Source of the DNA: Fontisphaera persica
GTDB lineage: Bacteria; Verrucomicrobiota; Verrucomicrobiia; Limisphaerales; Fontisphaeraceae
Length of the DNA: 64,000 nucleotides
Reading direction: 5' to 3'
NCBI RefSeq assembly: GCF_024832785.1
Contig: NZ_CP116615.1
Location: 3,658,001 to 3,722,000 of the forward strand
Below are positions 25,885-35,247 of this stretch, piece after piece. Under the pieces are notes generated by a model. The model was not told where the DNA came from. It ran no database searches and was given only the letters and a program-made list of their open reading frames with translations. A program made the translations under genes and the position numbers. The first letter of the stretch is position 1. The number at the start of each line of letters is the position of its first letter.

Positions 25885-27174
25885 TTGAAAGCGCTCATTG
25901 AAACCGCCGCGCAACGCACCGCGCGGGTCTTCCTGGTGGGTGTCGAGCTGAAGTCCGCCCCCGCCAGCGAAGCGCTGGACTCCTTGGAGGAACTCGCCGA
26001 GCTCGCCACCACCCTGGGCGCGCGCGTCCTGGGGCGCGGCATGCAAAAACTTGACGCCCCCACCCCCGCCACCTACATCGGCCAGGGCAAGGCGGCTGAA
26101 TTTGCGGCCCAGTGCGACGCCCTGGGCGTGGATACGGTCCTCTTTGACGATGAACTGACCCCCGCCCAGACCCGCAACCTGGAAAAAATCTTCAACCGCA
26201 AAATCCTGGACCGCACCGCCCTCATTCTCGAAATCTTTGCCATGCGCGCCCGCACCCGCGAAGGCAAGCTCCAGGTCGAGCTGGCCCAACTGGAGCATCT
26301 GCTGCCGCGCCTCACCCGCTACTGGGGGCACCTCTCCCGCCAGGCCGGCGGCATCGGCATCCGCGGCGGCGAGGGCGAATCCCAGTTGGAGGCTGACCGC
26401 CGGCGCGTGCAGGAGCGCATTGACAAAATCCGCGAAGAAATGGAAATCGTCCGCCGGCAGCGGCAAACCCGCCGGAGCGGGCGGCAGCGCAGCCACTGGC
26501 CCCTGGCCTCGCTCGTGGGTTACACCAACGCCGGCAAGAGCACCCTCCTGAACACCCTTACCCATGCCGGCGTGCTGGCCGAGGACAAACTCTTTGCCAC
26601 CCTCGACCCCACCACCCGCCGCCTGCGCCTGCCCACCAACCAGAACGTGCTCCTCTCCGACACGGTCGGGTTCATCCGCAAGCTGCCCCATCAACTGGTG
26701 GACGCCTTCAAGGCCACCCTGGAGGAAGTGGTCATGGCCGACCTCCTGCTCCATGTGGTGGACGCCAGTCATCCCCGCGTACGCGAGCAAATTGCCGCCG
26801 TGCAACAGGTGCTCGAAGAAATCGCGGCGGCCGACAAACCCACTCTGGTGGTTTTCAACAAAATTGACCGCCTCCCCGGCGCCGGCGAAGTGGCCGCCCT
26901 CCTCGCCGAGCATCCCGGCGCCGTGGCCATCTCGGCGCTGACCGGCGAGGGCATTTCCGAGCTGATGGAGGAATTGGGAGCGCGCCTCCGGCCCGTGCGC
27001 GACTATCTGGAGCTGGAGGTGCCGCATGGCGAAGCCGCGGTGATTGCCCGCCTCCATGCGGTGGCCCAGATTACCGAAAAAAATTTCCTCCCCAACACCG
27101 CCCGCTTCAAGGCGCGCATCCCCCCGCATCTGCGCATGGAGTTCAGCCCCTTCATCGTGCGCGAGCTGGCCTGA
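25885..27174 (+). CDS. hflX: GTPase HflX
   Basis: HflX is a ribosome-binding GTPase that splits stalled or stressed 70S ribosomes. The 429-residue protein has the N-terminal HflX domain with ATYIGQGKAAEFA, LFDDELTPAQTRNLEK and GIGIRGGEGESQLE. The coiled linker and G domain follow: GYTNAGKSTLLN (G1), DTVGFI (G3), NKIDRL (G4). The start is a TTG at 25885, three bases after the ThuA stop. No better start exists without cutting into conserved sequence. Confidence 0.95.
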   Translation: MKALIETAAQRTARVFLVGVELKSAPASEALDSLEELAELATTLGARVLGRGMQKLDAPTPATYIGQGKAAEFAAQCDALGVDTVLFDDELTPAQTRNLEKIFNRKILDRTALILEIFAMRARTREGKLQVELAQLEHLLPRLTRYWGHLSRQAGGIGIRGGEGESQLEADRRRVQERIDKIREEMEIVRRQRQTRRSGRQRSHWPLASLVGYTNAGKSTLLNTLTHAGVLAEDKLFATLDPTTRRLRLPTNQNVLLSDTVGFIRKLPHQLVDAFKATLEEVVMADLLLHVVDASHPRVREQIAAVQQVLEEIAAADKPTLVVFNKIDRLPGAGEVAALLAEHPGAVAISALTGEGISELMEELGARLRPVRDYLELEVPHGEAAVIARLHAVAQITEKNFLPNTARFKARIPPHLRMEFSPFIVRELA

Positions 27175-27249
27175 CCCCTCCCGGCTGCCGGCCGCCGCGG
27201 CTGTTCAAATGAGGTTGAAGTTTTTGCCGCTTGCCGCATTATCTCTCCC

Positions 27250-28608
27250 ATGAACCGCCGTCAATTTCTCGCCGTCAGCGGCGCTACTGCCGCCGCCACC
27301 GTGTTGTCCGCCAACCGCCTGTTTTCCGCCGACCTGGCCGATATGAAGAAACGCGTCGGCCTCATCGGGTCCGGCTGGTACGGCAAATGCGACCTCTGGC
27401 GCCTGGTCCAGGTGGCCCCCGTGGAAATCGTCTCCCTGTGCGACGTGGACAAGAAGATGCTGGCCGACGCCGCCGACATGGCCGCGCAACGGCAGCTCAG
27501 CAAGAAACGCCCGCGCACCTACACCGATTACCGCGAGATGCTCAAGGAGAAGGATTTGGACATCGTGCTCATTGGCACCCCCGACCACTGGCACGCCTTG
27601 CAGGCCATTGAAGCCATGCAGGCCGGCGCCGATGTGTATGTGCAAAAACCCACCAGCGTGGACGTCGTGGAAAGCCAGGCCATGCTCGCCGCCGCCCGCA
27701 AATACGGGCGCGTCGTGCAGGTGGGCACCCAGCGCCGCAGCACGCCGCACCTCATCGAGGCGCGCGACCGCGTCCTCAAGGAGGGCCGCCTTGGCAAAAT
27801 CGGGCGCGTCGAAATTTGCTGCTACTGGCACATGCGCGCCCGTGGCAACCCGCCGGACACGCCGCCGCCCGAAAACCTGGATTACGAGCTGTGGACCGGA
27901 CCGGCCCCCATGCGGCCCTTCTGCCGCTTGACCCATCCCCGGGGCTGGCGCGCCTTCATGGAGTACGGCAACGGCATCGTGGGGGACATGTGCATCCACA
28001 TGCTCGACATGGTCCGCTGGATGCTCGACCTGGGCTGGCCCAGGAAAATCTACTCCACCGGCGGCATCCTGGTGGACAAGGCCAGCAAGGCCAACATCAC
28101 CGACACCCAGCATGCCGTCTTTGATTATGGCGATTTCCAGGTGGTCTGGAATCATCGCACCTGGGGGGACATGCCGGACAAGGATTATCCGTGGGCGGCC
28201 ACCTTCTACGGCGAGCGCGGCACCCTCAAGGCCAGCGTGTTCAAATACGAATTCTTCCCCCAGGGCAAAGACAAGCCCGAGCTGCGCGGCGAGCCTTTGT
28301 ACGAGTACGAAAAATATCCCGAGGACCGCACCGAAAAAGACCTGGAGCAACACTGCGCCTCCGCCATCCGCTGGCACATGCAGGACTTCCTCAAAGCCAT
28401 CGCCAACCGCGGCAAACCCGTGGCTGACATTGAGCAGGGCGCCATTTCCACCATTGCCTGCATCCTGGCCAACCTCTCCCTGGACCTCGGCCGCGCCCTG
28501 GTCTATGACCCCGCCACCGGCAAAGTCGTGGGCGACGAGGAAGCCAACCGCCGCCTGGCGCGCCCCTACCGCGCCCCGTGGGTCCATCCGCACCCTCAAA
28601 AAGTCTAG
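27250..28608 (+). CDS. Tat-exported Gfo/Idh/MocA family oxidoreductase
   Basis: The 452-residue protein begins with a twin-arginine signal (MNRRQFLAVSGATAAATVLSA), so it is probably exported folded with its NAD(P) cofactor. The Rossmann part shows VGLIGSGWYGKCDLWR and IVLIGTPDHWHALQAIEAM, with VYVQKPTSVDVVES holding the usual lysine. The C-terminal alpha/beta domain includes GDMCIHMLDMVRWML. The family oxidises or reduces sugars and cyclitols; the substrate is unknown. It follows hflX by 75 bp and is near a ThuA-like gene. Confidence 0.9.
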   Translation: MNRRQFLAVSGATAAATVLSANRLFSADLADMKKRVGLIGSGWYGKCDLWRLVQVAPVEIVSLCDVDKKMLADAADMAAQRQLSKKRPRTYTDYREMLKEKDLDIVLIGTPDHWHALQAIEAMQAGADVYVQKPTSVDVVESQAMLAAARKYGRVVQVGTQRRSTPHLIEARDRVLKEGRLGKIGRVEICCYWHMRARGNPPDTPPPENLDYELWTGPAPMRPFCRLTHPRGWRAFMEYGNGIVGDMCIHMLDMVRWMLDLGWPRKIYSTGGILVDKASKANITDTQHAVFDYGDFQVVWNHRTWGDMPDKDYPWAATFYGERGTLKASVFKYEFFPQGKDKPELRGEPLYEYEKYPEDRTEKDLEQHCASAIRWHMQDFLKAIANRGKPVADIEQGAISTIACILANLSLDLGRALVYDPATGKVVGDEEANRRLARPYRAPWVHPHPQKV

Positions 28609-28629
28609 GCCTGCCGCCGCCAGCGTCCC

Positions 28630-29124
28630 ATGCCCTCGCCGCCCAAACGCTCCCGCGTCAGCGCCGGATTGCTGATGTACCGTTTCCGGCCCGATGGCCC
28701 GGAAGTCCTGCTCGCCCATCCGGGCGGCCCGTTCTTCGAGCAACGCGACTGGGGTTACTGGTCCATCCCCAAGGGCGAAGTGCACGAGGGCGAAGACTTA
28801 CTCGCCACCGCACTGCGCGAATTCTACGAGGAAACCGGCATCGCCGTGCCACCCACGGCCGAGTTTGTGCCCCTGGGCCACATCCAGCAAAAAGGCGGGA
28901 AAATTGTCCATGCCTGGGCTGTGCTGGGCGAAATCGAACCGAAAAATCCACCCCCCAGCTCCACTTTCACCCTGGAGTGGCCGCCAGACTCGGGCCACAT
29001 GCAGGAGTTTCCGGAGGTGGACCGCATTGAATTCTTCCCCTTCGAGCTGGCGCGGCGCAAAATCAAAATCACCCAGGTGCCGCTCATCAACCGGCTGGAA
29101 GAAGGGCTGAAAAAAAGCTGGTAA
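28630..29124 (+). CDS. Nudix hydrolase
   Basis: The 164-residue protein has a complete Nudix box at residues 49-71 (GEVHEGEDLLATALREFYEE, then TGI) matching Gx5Ex7REUxEExGU. It resembles the Ap4A/diadenosine-type or general NTP-pyrophosphohydrolase group with HAWAVLGEIEP before the C-terminal part. Substrate cannot be fixed from sequence. It begins 21 bp after the Gfo/Idh/MocA gene and converges on the cyclophilin gene with about 20 bp between. Confidence 0.92.
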   Translation: MPSPPKRSRVSAGLLMYRFRPDGPEVLLAHPGGPFFEQRDWGYWSIPKGEVHEGEDLLATALREFYEETGIAVPPTAEFVPLGHIQQKGGKIVHAWAVLGEIEPKNPPPSSTFTLEWPPDSGHMQEFPEVDRIEFFPFELARRKIKITQVPLINRLEEGLKKSW

Positions 29125-29145
29125 CCGCGCCCCCCGCCTGCCCGC

Positions 29146-29976
29146 TCAGTACGCCATGCGCACGCGGAAAAAGGCCGCCCCCGCCGGCGCGCTGTTGGTG
29201 ACGCGCAAGGTTTGATTCTGCCCGGGTACCGCCACCCACGTCTGCCACACCGCCTCCTCCGGCCGGCGCCATTCCACCACATTGGTGACCCCGGCGACGC
29301 CGTTCCAACTCACCTCCAGCCCTTGCGCCACCCGCCGGATGCCCACCCGCAACAGGCGGATGTCGCAGTACAGCAAATCCTCGTAGCCCGGCGTGCTGCT
29401 CAACACCGGCAATTCATCCAGCGGCGCCCCCAGATTCAACAGCCACAGACTATGCGTGGCCGACACATCGTTGAACCGCGCCAGCACATTGGTGCCGCGC
29501 ACCACCCGCCCAAACACCGTGAAACCGCCATTCTGATTATCCAGATTGGCCGAATTATCCCCCAAGTTGAAAAACCACTGCGACGAGGCGGAATGGGGGT
29601 CCCCGCTCACCTTGGCCATCGCCAGCGTGCCAAAGGTGTTGCTGACCCGCCGGCCCACCAGGAACTCATTGGTGATGCTGCCGTAATTGGGCACGTAGGC
29701 CAGTTGCGCGTTGGTGGTCCCCCGCTGCGCCACATAGAAACCCCCGCCCTGCATGACGAAGCCCGGCACCCACCGGTGAAAAATCATGTTGGAATAGGCG
29801 CCGCTCTCCACATAACGCAGAAAGTTGGCCGTGGTGACCGGCTTGTCCTCCAGCAGCTCCACCTCCAAATCCCCCAGCGCCGTGCGAAACACCGCCAGCG
29901 GCCCGCCCGCCACCGGCCACGCCAGCGCGGCCAGCAGCAGCAGCCAGCCCATCCGCCCGATGCCGGGCCTTGCCAT
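29146..29976 (-). CDS. Secreted cyclophilin-type peptidyl-prolyl isomerase with extra C-terminal domain
   Basis: The 276-residue protein has a signal peptide (MGWLLLLAALAWPVAGG) and a cyclophilin domain at about residues 27-190. Typical segments are VELLEDKPVTTANFLRYV, FHRWVPGFVMQGGG, GTLAMAKVSGDPHSASSQWF and FTVFGRVVRGTNVL. It speeds proline cis/trans isomerisation during extracytoplasmic folding. The last 80 residues form a beta-rich domain (WNGVAGVTNVVEWR, ending FFRVRMAY), a C-terminal module common in Verrucomicrobia secreted proteins. It lies three bases after the TPR membrane protein gene, so the two are probably co-transcribed. Confidence 0.92.
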   Translation of the reverse strand: MARPGIGRMGWLLLLAALAWPVAGGPLAVFRTALGDLEVELLEDKPVTTANFLRYVESGAYSNMIFHRWVPGFVMQGGGFYVAQRGTTNAQLAYVPNYGSITNEFLVGRRVSNTFGTLAMAKVSGDPHSASSQWFFNLGDNSANLDNQNGGFTVFGRVVRGTNVLARFNDVSATHSLWLLNLGAPLDELPVLSSTPGYEDLLYCDIRLLRVGIRRVAQGLEVSWNGVAGVTNVVEWRRPEEAVWQTWVAVPGQNQTLRVTNSAPAGAAFFRVRMAY

Positions 29977-29979
29977 ACC

Positions 29980-30855
29980 TCACTTCTTGGCCGGCGCCGG
30001 CGCGGGAGCCGGAGCTGGCTTGGGCGCGTTGACATTCACGTTGGTCAACGTGATGACATTCTGCGGACGGGGTTGCTGCGCGGCGGCGGCCGCCGCCATC
30101 TTCTGCAGCCGGGCATCCTTCAAGGCCGGATGCGCCTTTTCCAGCGCCGCCAGCCGCATCTGCGCCTCCATGGCCCAGGTGTTGAAGCCCGTCTTCATGC
30201 TTTCCAAAATCTCCAGATACATCCCATGCGCCTGCTCCAACTTGCCCTCCGCCTCGTACAACCGCCCCAACGCCAGCTTGGCCTGGCTCACCACCGCGCC
30301 CTCCATCGCCCAGCGCTTCCGCACCAAATCATACGCCTCGATGGCCTCCTTCCGTTTGCCTGCCGCATCCAGGCATGCCGCCATGCCCAATTCGGCCTGC
30401 GGCACCAGCGGATGCCCCACATTCTCCGTCACGAAACGCTGGAACACCGAGCGCGCCTGGTCATACTTGCCCTCCAGATACAGGGCCTCCCCCGCCTGCA
30501 GCAATGCATGCCGCCCGGCGGTGGTCCCCGCAAAACCCTCCGCCAAAGCCAGCAACTTGTCCGACGGAGCGGTCTTGCCGCGGTTCTCCCCGATAATGGG
30601 CGCCCGCAACGCCAGCAGCGCCTCGCTGGCCTGCATCTCCCGCTGGGCCGTATAATGATTATAAATCACCGCCGCAATAATCACCGCCAGCGCCACGGCC
30701 CCCGCCACCATCAATTTCTGTTTGTGCACCTCCACCCACGCCATCATCTCCAATCCCAGCGTGGATTCACTGCCGGTGGTCACTTTAATGTCCTGCGCTG
30801 ACGCCGGTTTCCGGCGTGGCGGCTCGGTATTCACAATATTCTTGCCCGCGTCCAT
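29980..30855 (-). CDS. Membrane-anchored TPR protein (YfgM-like)
   Basis: The 291-residue protein has a cytoplasmic N-terminus of about 45 residues and one membrane helix (KLMVAGAVALAVIIAAVIYN). Tetratricopeptide-like helices follow, with ALYLEGKYDQARSVFQRFV and GRLYEAEGKLEQAHGMYLEI. It ends in an Ala/Pro-rich tail (PKPAPAPAPAPAKK). It resembles YfgM-type periplasmic TPR proteins that work with chaperones at the Sec translocon. That role fits the secreted cyclophilin encoded three bases downstream, but this is inference. Confidence 0.82.
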   Translation of the reverse strand: MDAGKNIVNTEPPRRKPASAQDIKVTTGSESTLGLEMMAWVEVHKQKLMVAGAVALAVIIAAVIYNHYTAQREMQASEALLALRAPIIGENRGKTAPSDKLLALAEGFAGTTAGRHALLQAGEALYLEGKYDQARSVFQRFVTENVGHPLVPQAELGMAACLDAAGKRKEAIEAYDLVRKRWAMEGAVVSQAKLALGRLYEAEGKLEQAHGMYLEILESMKTGFNTWAMEAQMRLAALEKAHPALKDARLQKMAAAAAAQQPRPQNVITLTNVNVNAPKPAPAPAPAPAKK

Positions 30856-30948
30856 AATACGACAATAAGTCAGGCATTTTCCGGTTCAGCCCTCAAAAGG
30901 CAAGCGTGAAAAACACCCCTCCCCTGCCGCGCTCCGTCCCCGCCGCAA

Positions 30949-30969
30949 GCTGGCCGGGGGCCGGCCAGC
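30949..30969. repeat. Perfect 9-bp inverted repeat upstream of rhamnulokinase
   Basis: GCTGGCCGG, a GGG loop and CCGGCCAGC form a strong hairpin about 60 bp before the rhamnulokinase start, between divergent genes. There is no T run after it, so it is not a standard terminator. It may be an operator or a transcript-end structure; the sequence alone does not decide. Confidence 0.55.
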
Positions 30970-31029
30970 GGATTTTGCGTTTGAATTCCCGCGGCAAAGC
31001 CCGCAATTTAAGGGCCAGCATCCTGAATT

Positions 31030-32514
31030 ATGGCAACACGAGTTTACCTGGCGGTGGATCTGGGCGCCGAAAGCGGGCGGGTCATGGCCGGCCTGTGGAA
31101 TGGCAGGAAAATCAAACTCCAGGAGGTGCATCGGTTTCCCAACGGCGGCGTGCCCCTGGGCGGCACGTTGCGCTGGAATGTGCTGGGCCTCTGGCAGTCC
31201 ATTCACCAGGGGCTGACCCTCGCCGCCCGCCAGTACGGTAAAAACATTGCCTCGGTGGGCGCCGACACCTGGGGAGTGGATTTTGTGCTCCTCAACCGCC
31301 AGGACGAGCTCCTGGGCCTGCCCTACCATTATCGGGATGCCCGCACGCAGGGGGTCATGGAGCGCGCTTTCCGGCGGGTGCCGCGGGAAAAAATCTTCGC
31401 CCAGACCGGCCTGCAATTTTTGCCGTTCAACTCGCTGTTTCAATTGCTGGCCTGGCAGAAACAGGCGCCGCAGTTGCTGGAGGCCGCGGACCGGCTGTTG
31501 TTCATGCCGGATTATTTCCACTGGTGCCTCTGCGGCTCGCGGGTGGCTGAGTTCACCATCGCCTCCACCTCGCAATGCCTGCATCCGCTCAAGCGCGACT
31601 GGAATCGCAGCCTGCTCAAGGCCCTGGGCCTGCCGTTGCGGCTGCTGCCGCCCCTGGTGCAGCCGGGCACGGCGCTGGGGCCGTTGCGGCCGGAGGTGGC
31701 GGAGGGGACCGGCCTGCGCGGTGTCCGCGTCATCGCGCCACCCTCGCACGACACGGCGGCGGCGGTGGCCGGGGTGCCCACAGCGCACACGGGCAAGGCC
31801 AACTGGGCGTACATCAGCTCCGGCACGTGGAGCCTCATGGGAGCCGAGGTGGCGCAGGCCTCGCTCACCCCGCGCACGCTGGCGTATAACCTGACCAATG
31901 AGGGGGGGCTGGACGGCACCTACCGCCTGCTCAAAAACATCATGGGCCTGTGGCTCGTGCAGCGCTGCAAAGCGGCCTATGACGCCGAAGGCAAAACTTA
32001 CGATTACGCCGAGCTGGTGCGGCTGGCCGCCGCGGCGCCCGCCTTCCGTTCGCTGGTCAACCCGGATGACCCGCGTTTCCTCAATCCCCGGGACATGCGC
32101 GTGGCAATCCAGGAGTATTGCCGCGAAACCGGCCAGCCCATCCCCCGCACGGCGGGCGAGCTGGTGCGGTGCGCCTATGAGAGCCTGGCCCTGCGGTACC
32201 GCCAGGTGCTGGGCTGGCTGGAGGAGCTGACCGGCCAGCGCATGGAGGTGATTCACATTGTGGGCGGCGGCTCCAAGAGTGAGCTGCTCAACCAGTTCAC
32301 CGCCAGCGCGTGCAACCGGCCCGTAATCACCGGCCCCGTCGAGGCCACCGCCCTGGGCAACCTGATGACGCAGGTGCGCGCCGATGGTGAAGTGCGCTCG
32401 CTGGCCGACATGCGCGAGGTCATCCGCCGCTCCAGCGAAATGCGCCGATACCAGCCGGCCGACCTCGACAAATGGGACATGGCCGCCGCCCGTTTTGCCG
32501 CGCTGGCCCGCTAA
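31030..32514 (+). CDS. rhaB: Rhamnulokinase
   Basis: The kinase phosphorylates L-rhamnulose to rhamnulose-1-phosphate in rhamnose breakdown. The 494-residue FGGY-family protein starts [17 protein letters not shown], followed by [26 protein letters not shown] and [10 protein letters not shown]. The [11 protein letters not shown] and [17 protein letters not shown] motifs close the ATP site. These are the rhamnulokinase forms rather than xylulo- or glycerol kinase. Isomerase, aldolase and regulator genes (rhaA, rhaD, rhaS) are not in the window. The downstream lactate genes may use lactaldehyde-derived lactate, which is inference. Confidence 0.93.
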   Translation: MATRVYLAVDLGAESGRVMAGLWNGRKIKLQEVHRFPNGGVPLGGTLRWNVLGLWQSIHQGLTLAARQYGKNIASVGADTWGVDFVLLNRQDELLGLPYHYRDARTQGVMERAFRRVPREKIFAQTGLQFLPFNSLFQLLAWQKQAPQLLEAADRLLFMPDYFHWCLCGSRVAEFTIASTSQCLHPLKRDWNRSLLKALGLPLRLLPPLVQPGTALGPLRPEVAEGTGLRGVRVIAPPSHDTAAAVAGVPTAHTGKANWAYISSGTWSLMGAEVAQASLTPRTLAYNLTNEGGLDGTYRLLKNIMGLWLVQRCKAAYDAEGKTYDYAELVRLAAAAPAFRSLVNPDDPRFLNPRDMRVAIQEYCRETGQPIPRTAGELVRCAYESLALRYRQVLGWLEELTGQRMEVIHIVGGGSKSELLNQFTASACNRPVITGPVEATALGNLMTQVRADGEVRSLADMREVIRRSSEMRRYQPADLDKWDMAAARFAALAR

Positions 32515-32530
32515 CCGCCCTCCACTGCGC

Positions 32531-33079
32531 ATGGGCATCCTGGACCGATTTCAAATCAAGGCCGGCGGCTGGCGTGCCAGCGCCGAGCAACCCTGGGAGC
32601 TGGACCTGGACCGCCCGGCGGTGGCCGGTGTGGCCTTGCGGGACCCCGCCACGCTATTGTGGAAACTCGGGCCGGTGGATGACCCCGCCGCCGCGGCGGA
32701 CGAAGGCCGCCATTGCTATTTTGCGCGGGGCGTGGAGGCCCGGGTCGCGCGGCAGCGCGTGGAGCAATGGCGCGTGTACTGGCACGAGCCGGCCGGCCGG
32801 TTTGTCCCCTTTGCCGGCCCCTGCCGCTTCCGGGGAGCCTGCATGGAATTGCACCCAGGGCTGCGCGAGCCGGAGCTGGAGGCCTGGCTGGGACCGCCGG
32901 TGTGGCGGCAGGTGGAAGGCCACGTCATCCATTGTTTTTATGCGCATCACGCGGCCGATTGGGAATGGCGGTTCAGCCAGGACCACGGCCTGCAGCAGCT
33001 TGTGTTGAGCGCCCAGCCTTTGTACGCCCGCGGCGCCGATGGGGCGCCACCGCCGCCGTCCCCTGCGGACTCCGCCTGA
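32531..33079 (+). CDS. Protein of unknown function
   Basis: I do not recognise this 182-residue protein. It starts at ATG 32531 (MGILDRFQIKAGGWRAS), 16 bp after rhaB. It contains Trp- and His-rich stretches (WRVYWHEPAGRFVPFAG, VIHCFYAHHAADWEWRFS) and ends in a Pro-rich tail. No signal peptide or membrane segment is visible. The reading frame, GC-rich codon use and tight spacing before the OPT transporter (13 bp) support a real gene, probably in the same transcript as rhaB. Confidence 0.72.
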   Translation: MGILDRFQIKAGGWRASAEQPWELDLDRPAVAGVALRDPATLLWKLGPVDDPAAAADEGRHCYFARGVEARVARQRVEQWRVYWHEPAGRFVPFAGPCRFRGACMELHPGLREPELEAWLGPPVWRQVEGHVIHCFYAHHAADWEWRFSQDHGLQQLVLSAQPLYARGADGAPPPPSPADSA

Positions 33080-33092
33080 CGCTGTTTATCCC

Positions 33093-35144
33093 ATGTCTGA
33101 CTCGCCCAACCGTGAGGAAGTCCAGCCGGCGGCTCCCCGGCCGGAAACCATCCCTCCGCTGCCGCCCGAGGCAACGCCGGAGGAAAAAGATTTGCACTGG
33201 TACACCCACTATTACCAGGGCGACAAGGTTAAACAGCTCACCCTTCGCGCCGTGCTCATGGGCGGGATACTGGGCATGTTCATGTCCGTTTCCAACCTGT
33301 ACACCACGCTCAAGCTGGGGTGGGCCTTTGGGGTGGCCATCACCGCCTGCGTGCTCTCCTTTGTCATCTGGAATGCCTTGCGCGCCCTGAGCCGGGGACG
33401 CCTCACCCCCATGACCATTCTGGAAAACAACTGCATGCAATCCACCGCTTCGGCGGCGGGTTACTCCACCGGCGGCACCATCGGCACGGCTTTTGGCGCG
33501 CTGCTGCTCATTGAAGGCCAGCATCGGCCCTATGTGGTGGTGGCCTCCTTTGCGCTGCTGACCGCGGCGCTGGGTGTTTTCCTGGCGATTCCAATGAAAC
33601 GCCAGATGATTAATTACGAGCAGCTCAAGTTTCCCAGCGGCATCGCCGCCGCCGAGACCCTCCGCAGCCTCTATTCGCACGGCCAGCAGGCCCTGCGCAA
33701 GGCATACTCCCTCATTTACGCGCTGGCCTTTGGCGGGCTGGTGGGATTCCTGCGCTCCTACTACAATTTGATGGACCAGCTCAAGGACTGGCAGCCTTCG
33801 GAAAAATTGGCCGCCTTCAGCCAGCGCCTGCACGTGCCGCTGGACCAATGGCTGGCGGCCCTTGGCCCGGCGCTGCAACGCCTCCATCAATGGCTGCACA
33901 TTCCGGAGCAAATCGCCCTCCGCGCCGGCTGGTCGCCCGTCCACCCCTACCAGCTCAGCGGGCTGGCCTTCGAGCCGAGCGTGCTGCTGATTGGGGCGGG
34001 GATGATTGTGGGCCTGCGGGTCTCGCTTTCCATGCTGCTCGGCTCGGTGCTGCTGTATTTTCTGGTGACGCCGTACCTGCTGACCCTGGATTTGGCCCGG
34101 GCGGGTGCGCCGGGCTTTGTGCCCTCCTTCACCATCAACGCCCAGGGCATGATTAATCCCACCCGCTGGGCCCTGTGGGGCGGCACCGCCATCATGGTGT
34201 TCTCCAGCCTCACCGCGGTGGCCTTGCAATGGCGCACGCTGGCGCGGGCATTTCAGGTCTTCAAGCGCCGCGGCCAGCCGACCGCCACCAGCGACCGCCT
34301 GGCCGCCATTGAAGTGCCCGCCACCTGGCTCGTGGCCGGGCTGATCCCCATCACCGTGGGGCTGGTCGTGGTGCAATTCCTGGCCTTTCACATCAATCTC
34401 TGGCTGGGGCTGCTGGCCGTGGTGATGTCCTTTGTGGTGTCGCTGGTCTGCTGCCGCGCCACCGGCGAAACGGACACCACCCCCATCGGCGCGATGGGCA
34501 AGGTGACCCAGTTGCTCTACGCCGTCCTCCCCGGCGCCAAAGGCAACATCGTCATCAACCTCATGTCCGCCGGCACCACCGCGGCGGCGGGCGGCAGCTC
34601 GGCGGATTTGCTGACCGATTTGAAAAGCGGCTATCTGCTGGGCGCCAATCCCCGCAAACAATTTCTGGCCCAGTTCATCGGTATTTTCTTTGGCACGCTC
34701 GCCGTGGTGCCCGCGTGGTTTGCCATGGTGCCGGACAAGGCCACGCTCGAGAAATTCAATCCGCCGGCCACCTACATGTGGAAGGCGGTGGCGGACCTGC
34801 TCACCCAGGGAGTGCACATGCTGCCGAAGACGGCCATTGTGGCCATTGTGATTGGCGCGCTGCTGGGCGTGCTGCTGCCGCTGCTGGAAAAACTGGCCCC
34901 CAAACTGCGCCCCTGGCTGCCCTCCGCCATGGGGCTGGGCCTGGCCTGGGTCATCCCATTTCAAAACTGCCTCTCCTTTGCCATTGGCGCCGTCCTGGTC
35001 TGGGTATGGACCCAATGGCGCGCCCGCTCCGCCGAGGAATATAACGTCCCCATTGCCTCCGGCCTGGTGGCGGGTGAATCCTTGGTGGCCGCCCTCATTG
35101 CCATTGCCTGCACGCTGGTGGGCTTTCTGGGCATGGCCAAATAA
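33093..35144 (+). CDS. OPT-family oligopeptide transporter
   Basis: The 683-residue integral membrane protein belongs to the OPT superfamily (peptides or metal chelates, proton-coupled). After a Pro/Glu-rich N-terminus it has LTLRAVLMGGILGMFMSVSNLYTTL within the first membrane helix. ENNCMQSTASAAGYSTGG and YEQLKFPSGIAAAETLRSLY follow, both typical of the prokaryotic PTB/OPT branch. GTTAAAGGSSADLLTDLKSGYLLGANPRKQ is the signature of the second half. Start ATG at 33093, 13 bp after the preceding gene. Substrate cannot be read from sequence. Confidence 0.92.
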   Translation: MSDSPNREEVQPAAPRPETIPPLPPEATPEEKDLHWYTHYYQGDKVKQLTLRAVLMGGILGMFMSVSNLYTTLKLGWAFGVAITACVLSFVIWNALRALSRGRLTPMTILENNCMQSTASAAGYSTGGTIGTAFGALLLIEGQHRPYVVVASFALLTAALGVFLAIPMKRQMINYEQLKFPSGIAAAETLRSLYSHGQQALRKAYSLIYALAFGGLVGFLRSYYNLMDQLKDWQPSEKLAAFSQRLHVPLDQWLAALGPALQRLHQWLHIPEQIALRAGWSPVHPYQLSGLAFEPSVLLIGAGMIVGLRVSLSMLLGSVLLYFLVTPYLLTLDLARAGAPGFVPSFTINAQGMINPTRWALWGGTAIMVFSSLTAVALQWRTLARAFQVFKRRGQPTATSDRLAAIEVPATWLVAGLIPITVGLVVVQFLAFHINLWLGLLAVVMSFVVSLVCCRATGETDTTPIGAMGKVTQLLYAVLPGAKGNIVINLMSAGTTAAAGGSSADLLTDLKSGYLLGANPRKQFLAQFIGIFFGTLAVVPAWFAMVPDKATLEKFNPPATYMWKAVADLLTQGVHMLPKTAIVAIVIGALLGVLLPLLEKLAPKLRPWLPSAMGLGLAWVIPFQNCLSFAIGAVLVWVWTQWRARSAEEYNVPIASGLVAGESLVAALIAIACTLVGFLGMAK

Positions 35145-35247
35145 GCCAGCACCGGCGGGCCAGGCGCTGCCTTGCCTCGTCCGCCTCACGGATTTTGCTG
35201 TTGCCGGCCGCAGGAAACGCTAGAATGCACCCGGCTTTACCGGCGTC

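Noticed and set aside
25090-27129. Minus-strand open frame of 679 codons
   Set aside because: It is antisense to the ThuA-like and hflX genes, whose motifs are unambiguous.
32973-35189. Minus-strand open frame of 738 codons
   Set aside because: It is antisense to the OPT transporter and is His/Gln/Gly-rich as expected for a shadow frame.
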